64,000 bases of DNA from Eubacterium sp. (GCA_017533915.1 JAFWHX010000003.1:1-64000); one strand, 5' to 3'; numbered from the stretch's first letter, positions 35,867 to 45,504 are shown. Translations and numbers: made by a program. The notes: generated by a model from the letters alone, not told the origin.

Positions 35867-35968
35867 GCCCAGATCCATTCTGGCATATAAAGGGCCGCTT
35901 TAAATTTGCCATTATTAATGGTATTATATAAAAGGAATAAATTGGCCTTTTGTTTGAGGTAATCTGAT

Positions 35969-38900
35969 ATGAATGATAAGAAGTATGATGGTGTTTACTA
36001 CAAGTTCCGCAAGGTCGAGGATCTGAAGGAGCTGATCTGCACGAGCGCGGAGAAGTTCGCGGACAACGATGCCTATCTGCAGAAGAACAAAGAGACCGGC
36101 AGATTCGAGCCTGTGAAATACAGTGAAGTGAAAAGCGACATGGATGCGCTTGGCACAAAGCTTATCGATATGGGGCTTTCCGGAAAGAAGATAGCCGTTA
36201 TCGGCGAGACCAGCTACAGCTGGATCCTCACATATTTTACAGTCGTCTGCGGCGTCGGCGTGATCGTCCCTCTGGATAAGAATCTCCCGGCGGGTGAGCT
36301 TCTTGGCCTGATTGAGCGTTCCGGCGCTGAGGCTATCGTTTACTCAGAGAAATGCAGAAAGAACATCGCAGGACTTTTTGATGATCCAAAGAGCATAAGA
36401 TATCTGATATCGATGGAGAAGTCTTCGTCATCAGGATCTCAGGCGCCGGATGATGCAGCTGAAGCGGAAGGTACGGACAAAGCAGACAAGGCAGAGGAGC
36501 TTTCACTTCCGGATCTTCTTGAGCAGGGGCGTGATCTTCTGGACCAGGGAAGCACTGTATACACTGACGTGGACGTCGACCCTGACCAGATGTCGACACT
36601 GCTCTTCACATCAGGAACTACCGGAGCCGCGAAGGGCGTGATGCTGAGCCACCGCAACCTCGCGAGCAACTGTATGCAGCTTTCTATGCTGTTCAAGATC
36701 CCAGAGCCTGGTATCGTACTCTCGATCCTTCCGATCCACCATGTCTATGAGATGACATGCGACATACTTACAACGTTCTATCAGGGAAAAACTATCGCGA
36801 TCTGCGAAGGCATCAAATATATCCAGAAGAACATGGAAGAAGTACACGCCAACGTAATGCTCGGCGTGCCGCTCGTTTTCGAGAAAATGTACAAGGGCAT
36901 GTGGAAGCAGGCCAAGCGCCGCGGTGAGGACCAGAAGCTCCGCCGCGCGATCGACCTTTCCAAGGCACTTAAGCTTTACAACAACAAGACGATAATAAGG
37001 CGTCTGTTCAAGGCTATCCATAATTCATTCGGCGGAGCCATGCAGGCTTTCGTAGTAGGAGGCGCGGCGGCTGACCCATATATAATAGAAGAATTCGAAG
37101 CTATGGGTATCCCTATGATCCAGGGCTACGGCATGAGCGAGTGTTCACCGATCATCTGCCTGAACAGCGACAGATACCGCAAAGCAGACTCGGTCGGGAA
37201 ACCGGTACCGGGGATAAAGCTGAGGGTCGTAGACCAGGACGAGGACGGCATTGGTGAGATCATCGTCAAAGGCCCGTCCGTCATGATGGGATACTATGAG
37301 AACCAGGAAGCGACAGATGAAGTCCTGAGGAACGGCTGGCTCCATACAGGAGACCTTGGCTATATCGACGAAGATGGCTTTGTTCATATCACGGGGCGCG
37401 CAAAGACGGTCATCGTCACAAAGGGCGGCAAGAACATCTTCCCGGAGGAAGTTGAAGCAGTCCTTCTGGAGAGCGAGCTCGTACAGGAAGTCATCGTCCA
37501 CGGCGTCACAGATGAGCGCGTCGGAAACGTCATGATCACCGCTGACATCTATCCGAACTATGAACAGCTGAAGAGTGAGCATGGAGATCTCGGGGAGAGC
37601 GGCATCTATCATTTCTATAAAGACCTGGTCGAGGATTTCAACCGCAAGCTCCCGCCGTACAAGCAGGTCAAGCGCGTAAACATCCGCAAGGAGCCGTTCA
37701 TCAAAACCACCACGGGCAAGGTCAAGCGCTTCGGGAATAAGCTCGGAGGCGATCCTGAAGCAGGCGGGAATATGGACGAGCACGAGAAGAAGCGTCTTGA
37801 GGAAAGCAGAGCACGCGAGCTGGTCGAGCAGATCAGAAAATCGAAAGATGGATTCATCGCGGCAAGCGACATCCATCCTGTTACCGACATAAAAGACCTG
37901 ATCTATACGAGCTGCGGCAGGTTCGAAAACAGGAAAGCATTTATCAGGAAATTCGAGCTGCTTTCAGAAGACGGAGATAAAGCTGATGCAGCTGCAGGAG
38001 CACATGCGGAAGAAGCCGGAGCAGGGCAGGAGAAAAAATACTCAGAGGTAACATATAAAGAGCTGCTCGCAGACATGGACGGCCTCGGCACTGCAATGGT
38101 AAACATGGATCTCGGCGGCAGCAACGTTGCTATAATCGGCCGTAACGGATACAAGTGGCAGATGTCCTATCTTGCCGTCGTCTCCGGGGTCGGCACTGTA
38201 GTTCCGATCGAGTATGACCTTCCGCTCGAAGAGCTGGAGCGCCGCCTTAATGAGGCGGAGGTCCGTGTTGCGATATTTGAGTCTACGCTAAGGCATACGT
38301 TCACTGCGATAAGAGACAGCGGAAGCACGCCGCTTGAGGTTTTGATCGAATATGATTACAACGCTGACGAGAAGAACGATCAGCCTGAAGAAACAGAGAC
38401 TGCAGCTGCTGAGACGGCGCCTGCACAAGAGTATGTGAAAGCGCCTGCAGGCAGTGTATACAAGTGGGAAGAACTGATCGAGACAGGAAAGCACAGTGTT
38501 TCTCAGGGTGACAGACAATACATAGACAGACACATATCAGGTGACGACGTCGCCGCGATCGTATATACGTCTGGAGAGACAGGACCGGCGAGAAGCGTCG
38601 CTATCACACAGGCGAACATCTGCTACGGCGTGATGTCAGCCGCGGCTTCGGTAAATATCGGGCCGTCAGATATCGTTTATTCATCTCTTCCTGCTCACAT
38701 AATGTACGAGATAACATGCGGCCTGCTCCTTCCGCTTTACAGGGGCGCCGCAGTAGTCAGCTCAGCACGCGGAGCATACACGGGAGCAGGACGCGTCCAC
38801 AGGTCGAGAGCATCTGAGACAGCGTCAGCAGCGGCGATGTGCAGCGAGATGCGCGATACCAGCCCGACCGTGCTCGTCATGACGCCGGCAGACATAAGGA

Positions 38901-39424
38901 TCATACGCCAGATGTTCGCAGATACCGTAGAAGAGCGACGCGGAAGCGCGGCGATCTATACGATAATGAACGCGAACAAGATCACCAGCACGATCGGCAT
39001 AAATATCGTCCGTCCGTTCGCTCAGGCGAGCAGAGATGTGGTCGGCGGCAAAGTCCGCATGATAATCACAGGCGGGAGCAAAGTCGATAAGGAAGCGATG
39101 GAAGAGCTCCGTGTCTTCGGGATCACAGCACTTCAGAGCTACTGGCTCACAGAGTGCTCGACCATAGCCGCGATAGATCCATCGGATAAAGAACTCGTCC
39201 GTATAGGTTCCTGCGGCCATCTCGTACCAGGCCTGCAGGTCAAAGTCATAAACAAGGACAGAGACGGCATCGGCGAGATCTGCTTCAAGGGCGAGAACGT
39301 CATGAAAGGCTACTATAAAGACGAGGAAGCCACGGCAGCAGCTATCACAGACGGCTGGCTGCACACAGGCGACCTCGGATATGTGGATGACGACAATTAC
39401 ATTTATATAACAGGGCGTAAGTAA
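35969..39424 (+). CDS. Double AMP-binding (acyl-CoA synthetase-like) protein, second copy truncated
   Basis: The 1151-residue protein holds two ANL-superfamily adenylation units. The first (about 1-610) is complete: LLFTSGTTGAAKGV near 212, GYGMSECSP, WLHTGDLGYIDEDG, and the C-terminal Lys region KTTTGKVKRFG. The second (about 640-1151) has a degenerate P-loop (VYTSGETGPARSV near 864) and ends right after YITGRK. It thus lacks the C-terminal subdomain needed for thioester formation. The first half should activate a fatty or carboxylic acid; the second may be regulatory or a remnant. An Ala/Glu-rich linker occurs in each half. Confidence 0.88.
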   Translation: MNDKKYDGVYYKFRKVEDLKELICTSAEKFADNDAYLQKNKETGRFEPVKYSEVKSDMDALGTKLIDMGLSGKKIAVIGETSYSWILTYFTVVCGVGVIVPLDKNLPAGELLGLIERSGAEAIVYSEKCRKNIAGLFDDPKSIRYLISMEKSSSSGSQAPDDAAEAEGTDKADKAEELSLPDLLEQGRDLLDQGSTVYTDVDVDPDQMSTLLFTSGTTGAAKGVMLSHRNLASNCMQLSMLFKIPEPGIVLSILPIHHVYEMTCDILTTFYQGKTIAICEGIKYIQKNMEEVHANVMLGVPLVFEKMYKGMWKQAKRRGEDQKLRRAIDLSKALKLYNNKTIIRRLFKAIHNSFGGAMQAFVVGGAAADPYIIEEFEAMGIPMIQGYGMSECSPIICLNSDRYRKADSVGKPVPGIKLRVVDQDEDGIGEIIVKGPSVMMGYYENQEATDEVLRNGWLHTGDLGYIDEDGFVHITGRAKTVIVTKGGKNIFPEEVEAVLLESELVQEVIVHGVTDERVGNVMITADIYPNYEQLKSEHGDLGESGIYHFYKDLVEDFNRKLPPYKQVKRVNIRKEPFIKTTTGKVKRFGNKLGGDPEAGGNMDEHEKKRLEESRARELVEQIRKSKDGFIAASDIHPVTDIKDLIYTSCGRFENRKAFIRKFELLSEDGDKADAAAGAHAEEAGAGQEKKYSEVTYKELLADMDGLGTAMVNMDLGGSNVAIIGRNGYKWQMSYLAVVSGVGTVVPIEYDLPLEELERRLNEAEVRVAIFESTLRHTFTAIRDSGSTPLEVLIEYDYNADEKNDQPEETETAAAETAPAQEYVKAPAGSVYKWEELIETGKHSVSQGDRQYIDRHISGDDVAAIVYTSGETGPARSVAITQANICYGVMSAAASVNIGPSDIVYSSLPAHIMYEITCGLLLPLYRGAAVVSSARGAYTGAGRVHRSRASETASAAAMCSEMRDTSPTVLVMTPADIRIIRQMFADTVEERRGSAAIYTIMNANKITSTIGINIVRPFAQASRDVVGGKVRMIITGGSKVDKEAMEELRVFGITALQSYWLTECSTIAAIDPSDKELVRIGSCGHLVPGLQVKVINKDRDGIGEICFKGENVMKGYYKDEEATAAAITDGWLHTGDLGYVDDDNYIYITGRK

Positions 39425-39480
39425 CCTCCGGCCTCACTGCCTGCTTATGCCATCGGTCAAGTATAATACAGGAGGATCGT

Positions 39481-40599
39481 ATGAACCGTTATCCTGAGCT
39501 TGTTATAGATAAGGGTAAGCTAGCGGATAATATCCGTGAAGTCACCGCGCGCTGCAGAGCGCGCGGTATTTCTGTTGCCGGTGTGGTAAAGGGAATGAAC
39601 GGGCTTCCGGAGCTCATCAGAGTATATGCTGAGAGTGACGTCGTCATGATCGGCTCATCACGCATCGAGCAGATACGTGATGCTGTGGAGATCGGGAAAG
39701 CTGATCCTGAGCTCCGTAAACCGACCATGATGATCAGAATACCGATGCTCAGTGAAGTCCCTGAGATAGTTGAATATTGTGATTATTCGCTTGAAAGCGA
39801 AGACGCAGTGCTTCGTGCCCTGAATGATGAGGTGCTTCGCCGTGCTGAAAATGAAGGGTGTGCAATAAAGAAGCATAAGGTCATCCTTATGGTTGAAATG
39901 GGGGATCTGCGTGAAGGCTATGTCGGTGATGATCTAATCAGCGCCGCTCTCATGGTAGAGAATGACCTGGACGGGCTGGAGCTTGCCGGAGTGGGTATGA
40001 ACGTCGGCTGTTACGGATCCATTCTTCCGACTCGTGAAAAGCTTGATGAGTTCGTGAAGAGAGCAGAAGAAATAGAAGCAGCTATCGGCCGGCGCCTGGA
40101 CATCATTTCCGGTGGAGCGACTTCTACACTTATGCGGGTGCTTGACGGCAACATACCGGAGCGTATCAATCATCTGAGGATCGGCGAGGGGATCCTGCTC
40201 GCGCATGACCTTCCGCTGTTCTACGGATGTGACATGAGCTTCCTTCATCAGGACATCTTTCGTCTTCGCATGGAAGTGGTAGAGCTCAAGCTGAAGCCGA
40301 CATATCCGCAGGGTACGATCGGAAGAGACGCATTCGGACATCTTCCTGAGTATACTGACCGCGGCGACAGGATGCGCGCTATATGTGCATGCGGCAAAGT
40401 CGACTACGGCAGCGAGGAGGAGATAACCCCTCTTCTTACGGGAGTTCACGTGATCGGCGCGTCGAGCGACCACACATTATTAGATGTAGAAGATATAAAG
40501 GTGCCGCTTACAATAGGTGATGTGCTCGAGTTCTCCATCAATTACGCATCCATGGTATACGTGACATCCAGCAGGAATATACATATCACATATAAATAA
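39481..40599 (+). CDS. Alanine/ornithine racemase-family PLP enzyme
   Basis: The 372-residue fold-type III PLP enzyme has the Schiff-base Lys in AGVVKGMNGLPEL (near 37) and ELAGVGMNVGCYG. SGGATSTLMRVLDG and HLRIGEGILLAHDLP lie in the phosphate-binding region. This is the pattern of the YhfX/ornithine racemase (Orr) branch rather than canonical Alr. The likely reaction is racemisation of ornithine or another amino acid. It lies 56 bases after the acyl-CoA-synthetase gene with its own RBS (CAGGAGGATC). Confidence 0.85.
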   Translation: MNRYPELVIDKGKLADNIREVTARCRARGISVAGVVKGMNGLPELIRVYAESDVVMIGSSRIEQIRDAVEIGKADPELRKPTMMIRIPMLSEVPEIVEYCDYSLESEDAVLRALNDEVLRRAENEGCAIKKHKVILMVEMGDLREGYVGDDLISAALMVENDLDGLELAGVGMNVGCYGSILPTREKLDEFVKRAEEIEAAIGRRLDIISGGATSTLMRVLDGNIPERINHLRIGEGILLAHDLPLFYGCDMSFLHQDIFRLRMEVVELKLKPTYPQGTIGRDAFGHLPEYTDRGDRMRAICACGKVDYGSEEEITPLLTGVHVIGASSDHTLLDVEDIKVPLTIGDVLEFSINYASMVYVTSSRNIHITYK

Positions 40600-40625
40600 C
40601 GTTGTTGTTTAACAGGGAAAACAAA

Positions 40626-40674
40626 GACTGCTGCACAAAGCGCTCATTCAACACTTTGTACAGCAGTCATTTTA
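40626..40674. terminator. Terminator, probably bidirectional
   Basis: A 15-bp stem with one mismatch (40626-40640 with 40654-40668) is followed by ATTTTATG. It ends the racemase transcript and faces the fragment at 40691. Confidence 0.75.
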
Positions 40675-40690
40675 TGTGTGATGGATCAAG

Positions 40691-40876
40691 CTATTTTTTG
40701 ATTTTTACTGTTTTGGCTTTTGACCATCTGGAATAGATCTTCCTTCCATCGACAGTCCTGTATGTGCGGATCTTTACATAGTATTTCTTTCCGCCCTTGA
40801 GCTTCGTTATGGTCGTTCCTTTAGGCCTGGCAGGTTCCTCAGGCGTTGATCCGTTCTGCTTCCACTGTGCGCAGAA
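40691..40876 (-). pseudogene. C-terminal remnant of an Fn3-tailed surface protein
   Basis: Sixty-two codons on the minus strand end in TAG and encode KLKGGKKYYVKIRTYRTVDG then RKIYSRWSKAKTVKIKK. This is the lysine-rich Fn3 tail seen in the proteins ending at 11131 and 13813. An in-frame TAG lies directly upstream and there is no start codon or signal peptide, so it is a gene relic. It sits between the racemase and greA. Confidence 0.75.
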
Positions 40877-40917
40877 CTAAAACGATAATAAGTTATCATA
40901 TGATATACGGCTTATCC

Positions 40918-40946
40918 TTGACAATGGCAGGCCGCAGGAGTAGAAT
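40918..40946 (+). promoter_or_regulatory. Promoter of greA-lysS
   Basis: TTGACA (40918-40923) and TAGAAT (40941-40946) are 17 bp apart, about 75 bases before greA. Confidence 0.75.
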
Positions 40947-41021
40947 TGCAAGCGAACGGCATTTTGATGGAGCAAAGCCCCCGCAAAAGCTGTTTGTTTA
41001 TTATATTTTTAAAGGAGATAA

Positions 41022-41516
41022 ATGACAATGCCTGAAAATGATTTGAATCAGATGACCCAGGAGGAGTTTGACAAGCTCCAGGCTAAATATTCAGAGATGG
41101 TCAAAGTCAAGCAGAAAGAGATCGCAGACGCGCTGAGAGAAGCACGCTCATACGGCGATCTTTCTGAGAACGCCGAATATGACGCGGCGAAAGAAAACGA
41201 AGCTAAATTCCACGAAGAACTGCAGGCTCTGGAAGAGAAGATCAGGAATGCAGTTGTAGTGAGCATCGACACGACTAAAGTCGGACTCGGCCTCACTGTC
41301 ACAGTAGAGGATCAGGATATGGGAGAAGAGCAGGCTTTCTCGATCGTCGGAGTAGATGTCGATCCATTCGCGAATCCGCCTAAGATCTCAAGCTCGTCAC
41401 CGATCGGAAGCGCACTCAACGGCAAAGCTGTAGGTGACGAAGTAGAGGTACAGGTACCATCCGGCATCCGTCACTTCAAAGTAGTAAAGATCGAAGAATC
41501 TGCAAAAGAGGACTAG
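41022..41516 (+). CDS. greA: Transcription elongation factor GreA
   Basis: The 164-residue protein has the N-terminal coiled coil with the acidic tip (ARSYGDLSENAEYDAAKE), which stimulates RNA polymerase to cleave backtracked transcripts. The C-terminal FKBP-like domain has SPIGSALNGKAVGDEV. The start at 41022 is behind AAAGGAGAT. lysS begins two bases after its stop, an arrangement often seen in Bacillota. Confidence 0.96.
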   Translation: MTMPENDLNQMTQEEFDKLQAKYSEMVKVKQKEIADALREARSYGDLSENAEYDAAKENEAKFHEELQALEEKIRNAVVVSIDTTKVGLGLTVTVEDQDMGEEQAFSIVGVDVDPFANPPKISSSSPIGSALNGKAVGDEVEVQVPSGIRHFKVVKIEESAKED

Positions 41517-41518
41517 AA

Positions 41519-43057
41519 ATGAGTAATCCAGAAGAAAAGACAGAAGCTGCTGTCGACGTCGAAGACGAACAGAAGCTTTCGGAACAGCGTCAGATAAGAA
41601 GAGAGAAGCTTCAGGCTTTGATCGATGCAGACCGTAATCCGTATGTCATCGAGACATGGGACGTGACTGCACACAGTCAGGATGTCAAAGAAAACTTTGA
41701 CGCTCTGGAGAATGAGGAAGTATCCATGGCCGGCCGTATCATGAGCAAGCGCGTCATGGGTAAAGCTTCGTTCTTCCACATTCTGGACAAGCAGGGTCAG
41801 ATCCAGTGCTATGTCCAACGTGACGACATCGGCCAGGAAGAGTATCAGTGGTTCAAGAAATATGATATCGGCGATATCGTAGGATTCAGAGGTTTTGTTT
41901 TCAAGACGAAGACCGGCGAGATAAGCATCCATGTCAAGAAGCTCGTACTCCTCGTTAAGTCTCTTCAGGTGCTCCCTGAGAAGTGGAACGGGCTCCGCGA
42001 TATGGACCTCCGCTACAGGCAGCGCTATGTGGACCTGATCATGAACGAGGACGTCCGCAAGACATTCCGTGACCGCGCCAAGATCCTGAGCACAGTCAGG
42101 AAGGTACTGGAGGACGACTATGGATTCCTGGAAGTAGAGACTCCTGTGCTCCAGACTATCGCAGGCGGCGCGAATGCAAGACCGTTCAACACACACCACA
42201 ACGCACTGGACTTTGATCTCAGGCTCAGGATATCCCTCGAGCTCGAGCTCAAGCGGCTCATCGTCGGAGGCCTTGACCGCGTGTATGAGATGGGCAAAGT
42301 CTTCCGCAACGAGGGCATGGACAAAAACCACAGCCCTGAATTCACGTCGATGGAGTGCTACATGGCGTACGGCAACCTCGAGAGCATGGAAGAGCTCATG
42401 GAGCAGATCACATACAAGTGCGCGATGGCAGTCAACGGCTCTCCGATCATCAAATACGAAGGCAAAGAGTTCGACGTGACGCCGCCATGGAAGAAGATCG
42501 ACATGACCGAGACAGTTTCCGAGATCACAGGTATCGACTTCAGCAAGATCGTGACAGACGAAGAAGCACGTGAGGCTGCGATCAAATACGGCATGGATCC
42601 TGGAGAAGTCAAGGAGTGGACGCGCGGCAAGATCATCGCAGAGATGTTCGACGACTACTGCGAGGACTACCCTGGACTTCTCGACGGGCCGGTATTCCTG
42701 ACAGGGCATCCTGTGGATATCTCACCGCTTGCCAAGAAGGATCCTGCTGATAAGAGGATCACAAGAAGATTCGAAGCATATATCAACGGCTGGGAGCTCA
42801 GCAATGCTTTCTCGGAGTTGAACGACCCGATCGACCAGTACGAGAGATTCGCCGAGCAGCAGCGTGAGCTCGACCTTGGTATCGACGACGAGGCGCATCC
42901 GATGGACAAAGACTTTGTCAACGCTCTTGAAGTCGGCATGCCGCCTACAGGAGGTATCGGGATCGGGATCGACCGTCTCGTGATGCTGATCACAGACAGC
43001 GCCACGATAAGAGACGTGCAGCTGTTCCCTGTCATGAAGCCGCTTGCGGACGAATAA
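41519..43057 (+). CDS. lysS: Lysyl-tRNA synthetase, class II
   Basis: The 512-residue enzyme has the N-terminal OB-fold anticodon domain (about 60-170) and class II motifs: motif 1 near VRKVLEDDYGFLEVETPVL, motif 2 FRNEGMDKNHSPEFTSME, motif 3 GIGIGIDRLVML. It charges tRNA-Lys. An acidic 30-residue N-terminal extension is present. It is co-transcribed with greA and followed by a strong terminator. Confidence 0.97.
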   Translation: MSNPEEKTEAAVDVEDEQKLSEQRQIRREKLQALIDADRNPYVIETWDVTAHSQDVKENFDALENEEVSMAGRIMSKRVMGKASFFHILDKQGQIQCYVQRDDIGQEEYQWFKKYDIGDIVGFRGFVFKTKTGEISIHVKKLVLLVKSLQVLPEKWNGLRDMDLRYRQRYVDLIMNEDVRKTFRDRAKILSTVRKVLEDDYGFLEVETPVLQTIAGGANARPFNTHHNALDFDLRLRISLELELKRLIVGGLDRVYEMGKVFRNEGMDKNHSPEFTSMECYMAYGNLESMEELMEQITYKCAMAVNGSPIIKYEGKEFDVTPPWKKIDMTETVSEITGIDFSKIVTDEEAREAAIKYGMDPGEVKEWTRGKIIAEMFDDYCEDYPGLLDGPVFLTGHPVDISPLAKKDPADKRITRRFEAYINGWELSNAFSELNDPIDQYERFAEQQRELDLGIDDEAHPMDKDFVNALEVGMPPTGGIGIGIDRLVMLITDSATIRDVQLFPVMKPLADE

Positions 43058-43079
43058 GGAGCGAATTCATAATGCATTT

Positions 43080-43104
43080 AAACCGCCTTCGGGCGGTTTT
43101 TTAT
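43080..43104 (+). terminator. Terminator of greA-lysS
   Basis: The stem AACCGCC-TTCG-GGCGGTT is followed by TTTTATTATC. Confidence 0.92.
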
Positions 43105-43139
43105 TATCTATCTTATGTTGTTAGTGATATTATTAAAAA

Positions 43140-43965
43140 TAATACCTAAGAGGAGAAACAGTATCATTATAAATAAAAGGCTGTTAGCCATTATACTTGC
43201 TTTTGTCATGCTGTCAGAAACATTACCTGCGGCTCTGGTGGGCAGCTCGCAGACATGTCGGCCTGCGCGGCGATCTCGACCGCAAGTTTTTACAAAGCCA
43301 ATGTCGATGCGCTGATCAAAGCAAAAGAGAAAGATGACCGTGATGCTGCTGAAAGGGATGCGGCAGATGCTGCCGCTGCAGACAAAGTAAAAGCTTTGAT
43401 CGAAGCCCTCCCTGACGCCGAAAAAGTAACGACAGCTGACAAGGAGGCGATCGAGGCGGCGCGTGCAGCATATGACAACCTGACAGCGGGGCAGAAAGCG
43501 AGAATAAGCGAGAGCATGCTCAGAAAATTAACAGACGCCGAGTATGCTCTTAAGGAAGCGGGAAAAGCGGATAAAAGAACGATCACAGCGCTGATACTGA
43601 CAGGAACGACATACAGATATAACGGGAAGACGCATAAACCGGCAATAGCATATGTCATAGCAGGTGACAGGATCGTCGGACCGGACGGCTACGATGTTTC
43701 ATATTCAGACAGCGACTCTGCTGACGCAGGGGAATATACCGTCACGGTCACCGGGAAAGACCAGTACACCGGTACAGCGACGGCAGACTACACGATCAGC
43801 AAAGCCTCCAACCCGGTCAAGATCAACAAGAAGACAGGAAATATCAAGATCAGAAAAGGCCTTGGAAAAGGCACTTACAAAGTCAAGGTAAAAGTGACCT
43901 CTTCAGGCGCGCCGAACTACAATGCAAAGTCGAAGAACGTGACGATAAAGATCACAGTAAAATAG
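43140..43965 (+). pseudogene. Frameshifted secreted FIVAR/Ig-like protein
   Basis: A signal-peptide sequence (NKRLLAIILAFVMLSE...) is read in one frame until about 43250. The mature part (SASFYKANVDALIKAKEKDD onward) continues in the next frame from about 43255 to 43965. An RBS-like AAGAGGAGAAA (43148-43158) is followed by ATC/ATT/ATA codons rather than ATG, so the start also looks lost; 43115 is the only upstream ATG. The mature part has a FIVAR-like helical domain, an Ig-like TYRYNGKTHKPAIAYV...YTGTATADYTI domain and a lysine-rich tail like that at 23938-25053. If the shift is a sequencing error, the gene would still be intact apart from its start. Confidence 0.65.
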
Positions 43966-44000
43966 CAAAAGCATCAATACCGAAAAACGGCAAAAAGATC

Positions 44001-44038
44001 AATACCGGGCTGAAGAATACTTCAGTCCGGTATTTTTG
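44001..44038. terminator. Terminator between the decayed surface gene and the cupin gene
   Basis: The stem AATACCGGGCTGAAG / CTTCAGTCCGGTATT is followed by TTTG. It reads in the plus direction; the opposite strand is less T-rich. Confidence 0.75.
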
Positions 44039-44050
44039 CTCAGCTCCGGT

Positions 44051-44503
44051 TCAGGCCTGTTCCGGTATGACGGCGAAGAAGATGATGTCTTCTTCGCTGT
44101 TGTTTATCATCGAATGAGTGTGTCCTTTAGGGCAGTAGTGACAGCCGCCTGCAGAGACGGTCTCGCTGATCTTCGCGCAGGCTTGTTTCTGGTCATCTGA
44201 TGCGCTGGGCAGGTTTTGATCACCGGATGCGCAAGACCGGCTTTGATCGCAGTTAGGCGATGAAGCACTGTCTGCAGTGCCTCCAGCCTCCGGATCATAG
44301 ATGAAGTCAGCCGTGCCGCTCACGATGTAGATCGCTTCGCTGTTAGTCTCATGAGTATGCAGACCGATCGAAGCACCAGGCTCGAGCCTTCCCAGTATGA
44401 TCTTCCCAAGCTCGTTCTCGAACTTCTTCAGGTTGGTTATCCCGACTCCACCCTTAAAGCCTTCGACCGGTTTTTCTTCCATATTCTGAAAATCGATTAC
44501 CAT
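44051..44503 (-). CDS. Cupin-domain protein with an inserted Cys/Ser/Gln-rich loop
   Basis: A 150-residue protein starts at 44503 behind GGAGGTACTG. The cupin motif 1 is GASIGLHTHETNSEAIYIVSG (metal-type His pair and Glu); motif 2 is CHYCPKGHTHSMINN. Between the motifs sits a low-complexity loop of about 35 residues (SASSPNCDQSRSCASGDQN and on) containing repeated C/S-G/D-D-Q units, absent from simple cupins. The function is unknown. It is divergent from the HAD gene at 44677. Confidence 0.8.
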   Translation of the reverse strand: MVIDFQNMEEKPVEGFKGGVGITNLKKFENELGKIILGRLEPGASIGLHTHETNSEAIYIVSGTADFIYDPEAGGTADSASSPNCDQSRSCASGDQNLPSASDDQKQACAKISETVSAGGCHYCPKGHTHSMINNSEEDIIFFAVIPEQA

Positions 44504-44543
44504 ATCAGTACCTCCAGGCTGTGAAAGCTTCTTTATATATATT

Positions 44544-44619
44544 ATTATACATTCCGGCTCAAGGAATAACATACATTATAACTATTATACATTCTGGCTC
44601 AAGGAATGGCATACATTAT
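44544..44619. repeat. 36-bp tandem duplication in a divergent promoter region
   Basis: ATTATACATTC(C/T)GGCTCAAGGAAT(A/G)(A/G)CATACATTAT occurs at 44544-44579 and 44584-44619, with period 40. It lies between the divergent cupin and HAD genes, so it may hold binding sites for both promoters. Confidence 0.7.
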
Positions 44620-44676
44620 TGATCTCTATGTGTTATGATATAGAAAAGAAAACAGATAATAGATTGGAGAATGTAT

Positions 44677-45504
44677 ATGGGCAAGCCGATAGTAGCGCTT
44701 ATGTATGATTTTGATAAGACGCTGTCACCGAAAAACATGCAGGACTACGGCTTTATGGACGGCCTTGGCATGAGCTCGGACGAATTCTGGTCGGAGTGCA
44801 CGCGCCTTACGAAGAAAAACGACATGGACAGCATCCTGTCATACATGTATCTCATGCTCGAAAAGGGCAAGAGCAAGATGCTCACAAAGCGTGAGAACTT
44901 CAATGCACTGGGGAAAAGCGTCAAGCTGTTCCCGGGCGTCAAGTCATGGTTCAGCCGGGTGAACGATTACTGCGGGCAGCAGGGACTCAGCTGCGAGCAT
45001 TACATAATCTCATCCGGGCTCAAGGAGATCATAGAAGGTACGGAGATCGCCGACGAGTTCAAGGAGATCTATGCAGCCTCGTTCCTCTACGGCGCGAACG
45101 GCCTTGCGGAGTGGCCGGCTATGGCGGTCAACTTCACGAGCAAGACCCAGTTCCTATATCGTGTGAACAAAGGTGTGCTCGACGTGACGGATCAGCATAG
45201 CCTGAACAATTACGTACCAGATGAAGACCGACGTGTACCGTTCACTAACATGATATATTTCGGCGACGGAGACACAGATGTGCCGTGCATGAAACTTACA
45301 CGGGTAAACGGCGGTCATTCTATTGCGGTTTATCAGGAAGACTACAAGGAAGCATCAAAGCTGATCCGCGAAGACCGTGTCGATTTCGCGTTTCCGGCAG
45401 ACTACCGCAAAGGACACAGGCTTGAGAAGACAGTCTTCACGATAATCGATGAGATAGCCGCGCTGGAGAAGCTTCGCGCTGAGAGCGCGCGTCAACAGAT
45501 ATAG
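44677..45504 (+). CDS. HAD-superfamily hydrolase
   Basis: The 275-residue soluble protein has HAD motif I YDFDKTLSP (nucleophile Asp), motif II IISSGLKEII, and motif IV IYFGDGDTDVPCM. The cap region between motifs I and II is alpha-helical. This is a phosphatase of unknown substrate, similar in motif spacing to phosphoserine-phosphatase-like HADs. An ATG two codons upstream (44671) is an alternative start. Confidence 0.85.
   Translation: MGKPIVALMYDFDKTLSPKNMQDYGFMDGLGMSSDEFWSECTRLTKKNDMDSILSYMYLMLEKGKSKMLTKRENFNALGKSVKLFPGVKSWFSRVNDYCGQQGLSCEHYIISSGLKEIIEGTEIADEFKEIYAASFLYGANGLAEWPAMAVNFTSKTQFLYRVNKGVLDVTDQHSLNNYVPDEDRRVPFTNMIYFGDGDTDVPCMKLTRVNGGHSIAVYQEDYKEASKLIREDRVDFAFPADYRKGHRLEKTVFTIIDEIAALEKLRAESARQQI

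Noticed and set aside
41513-42709. Long open frame antisense to lysS
   Set aside because: lysS is unmistakable on the other strand; the antisense frame has no family motifs.
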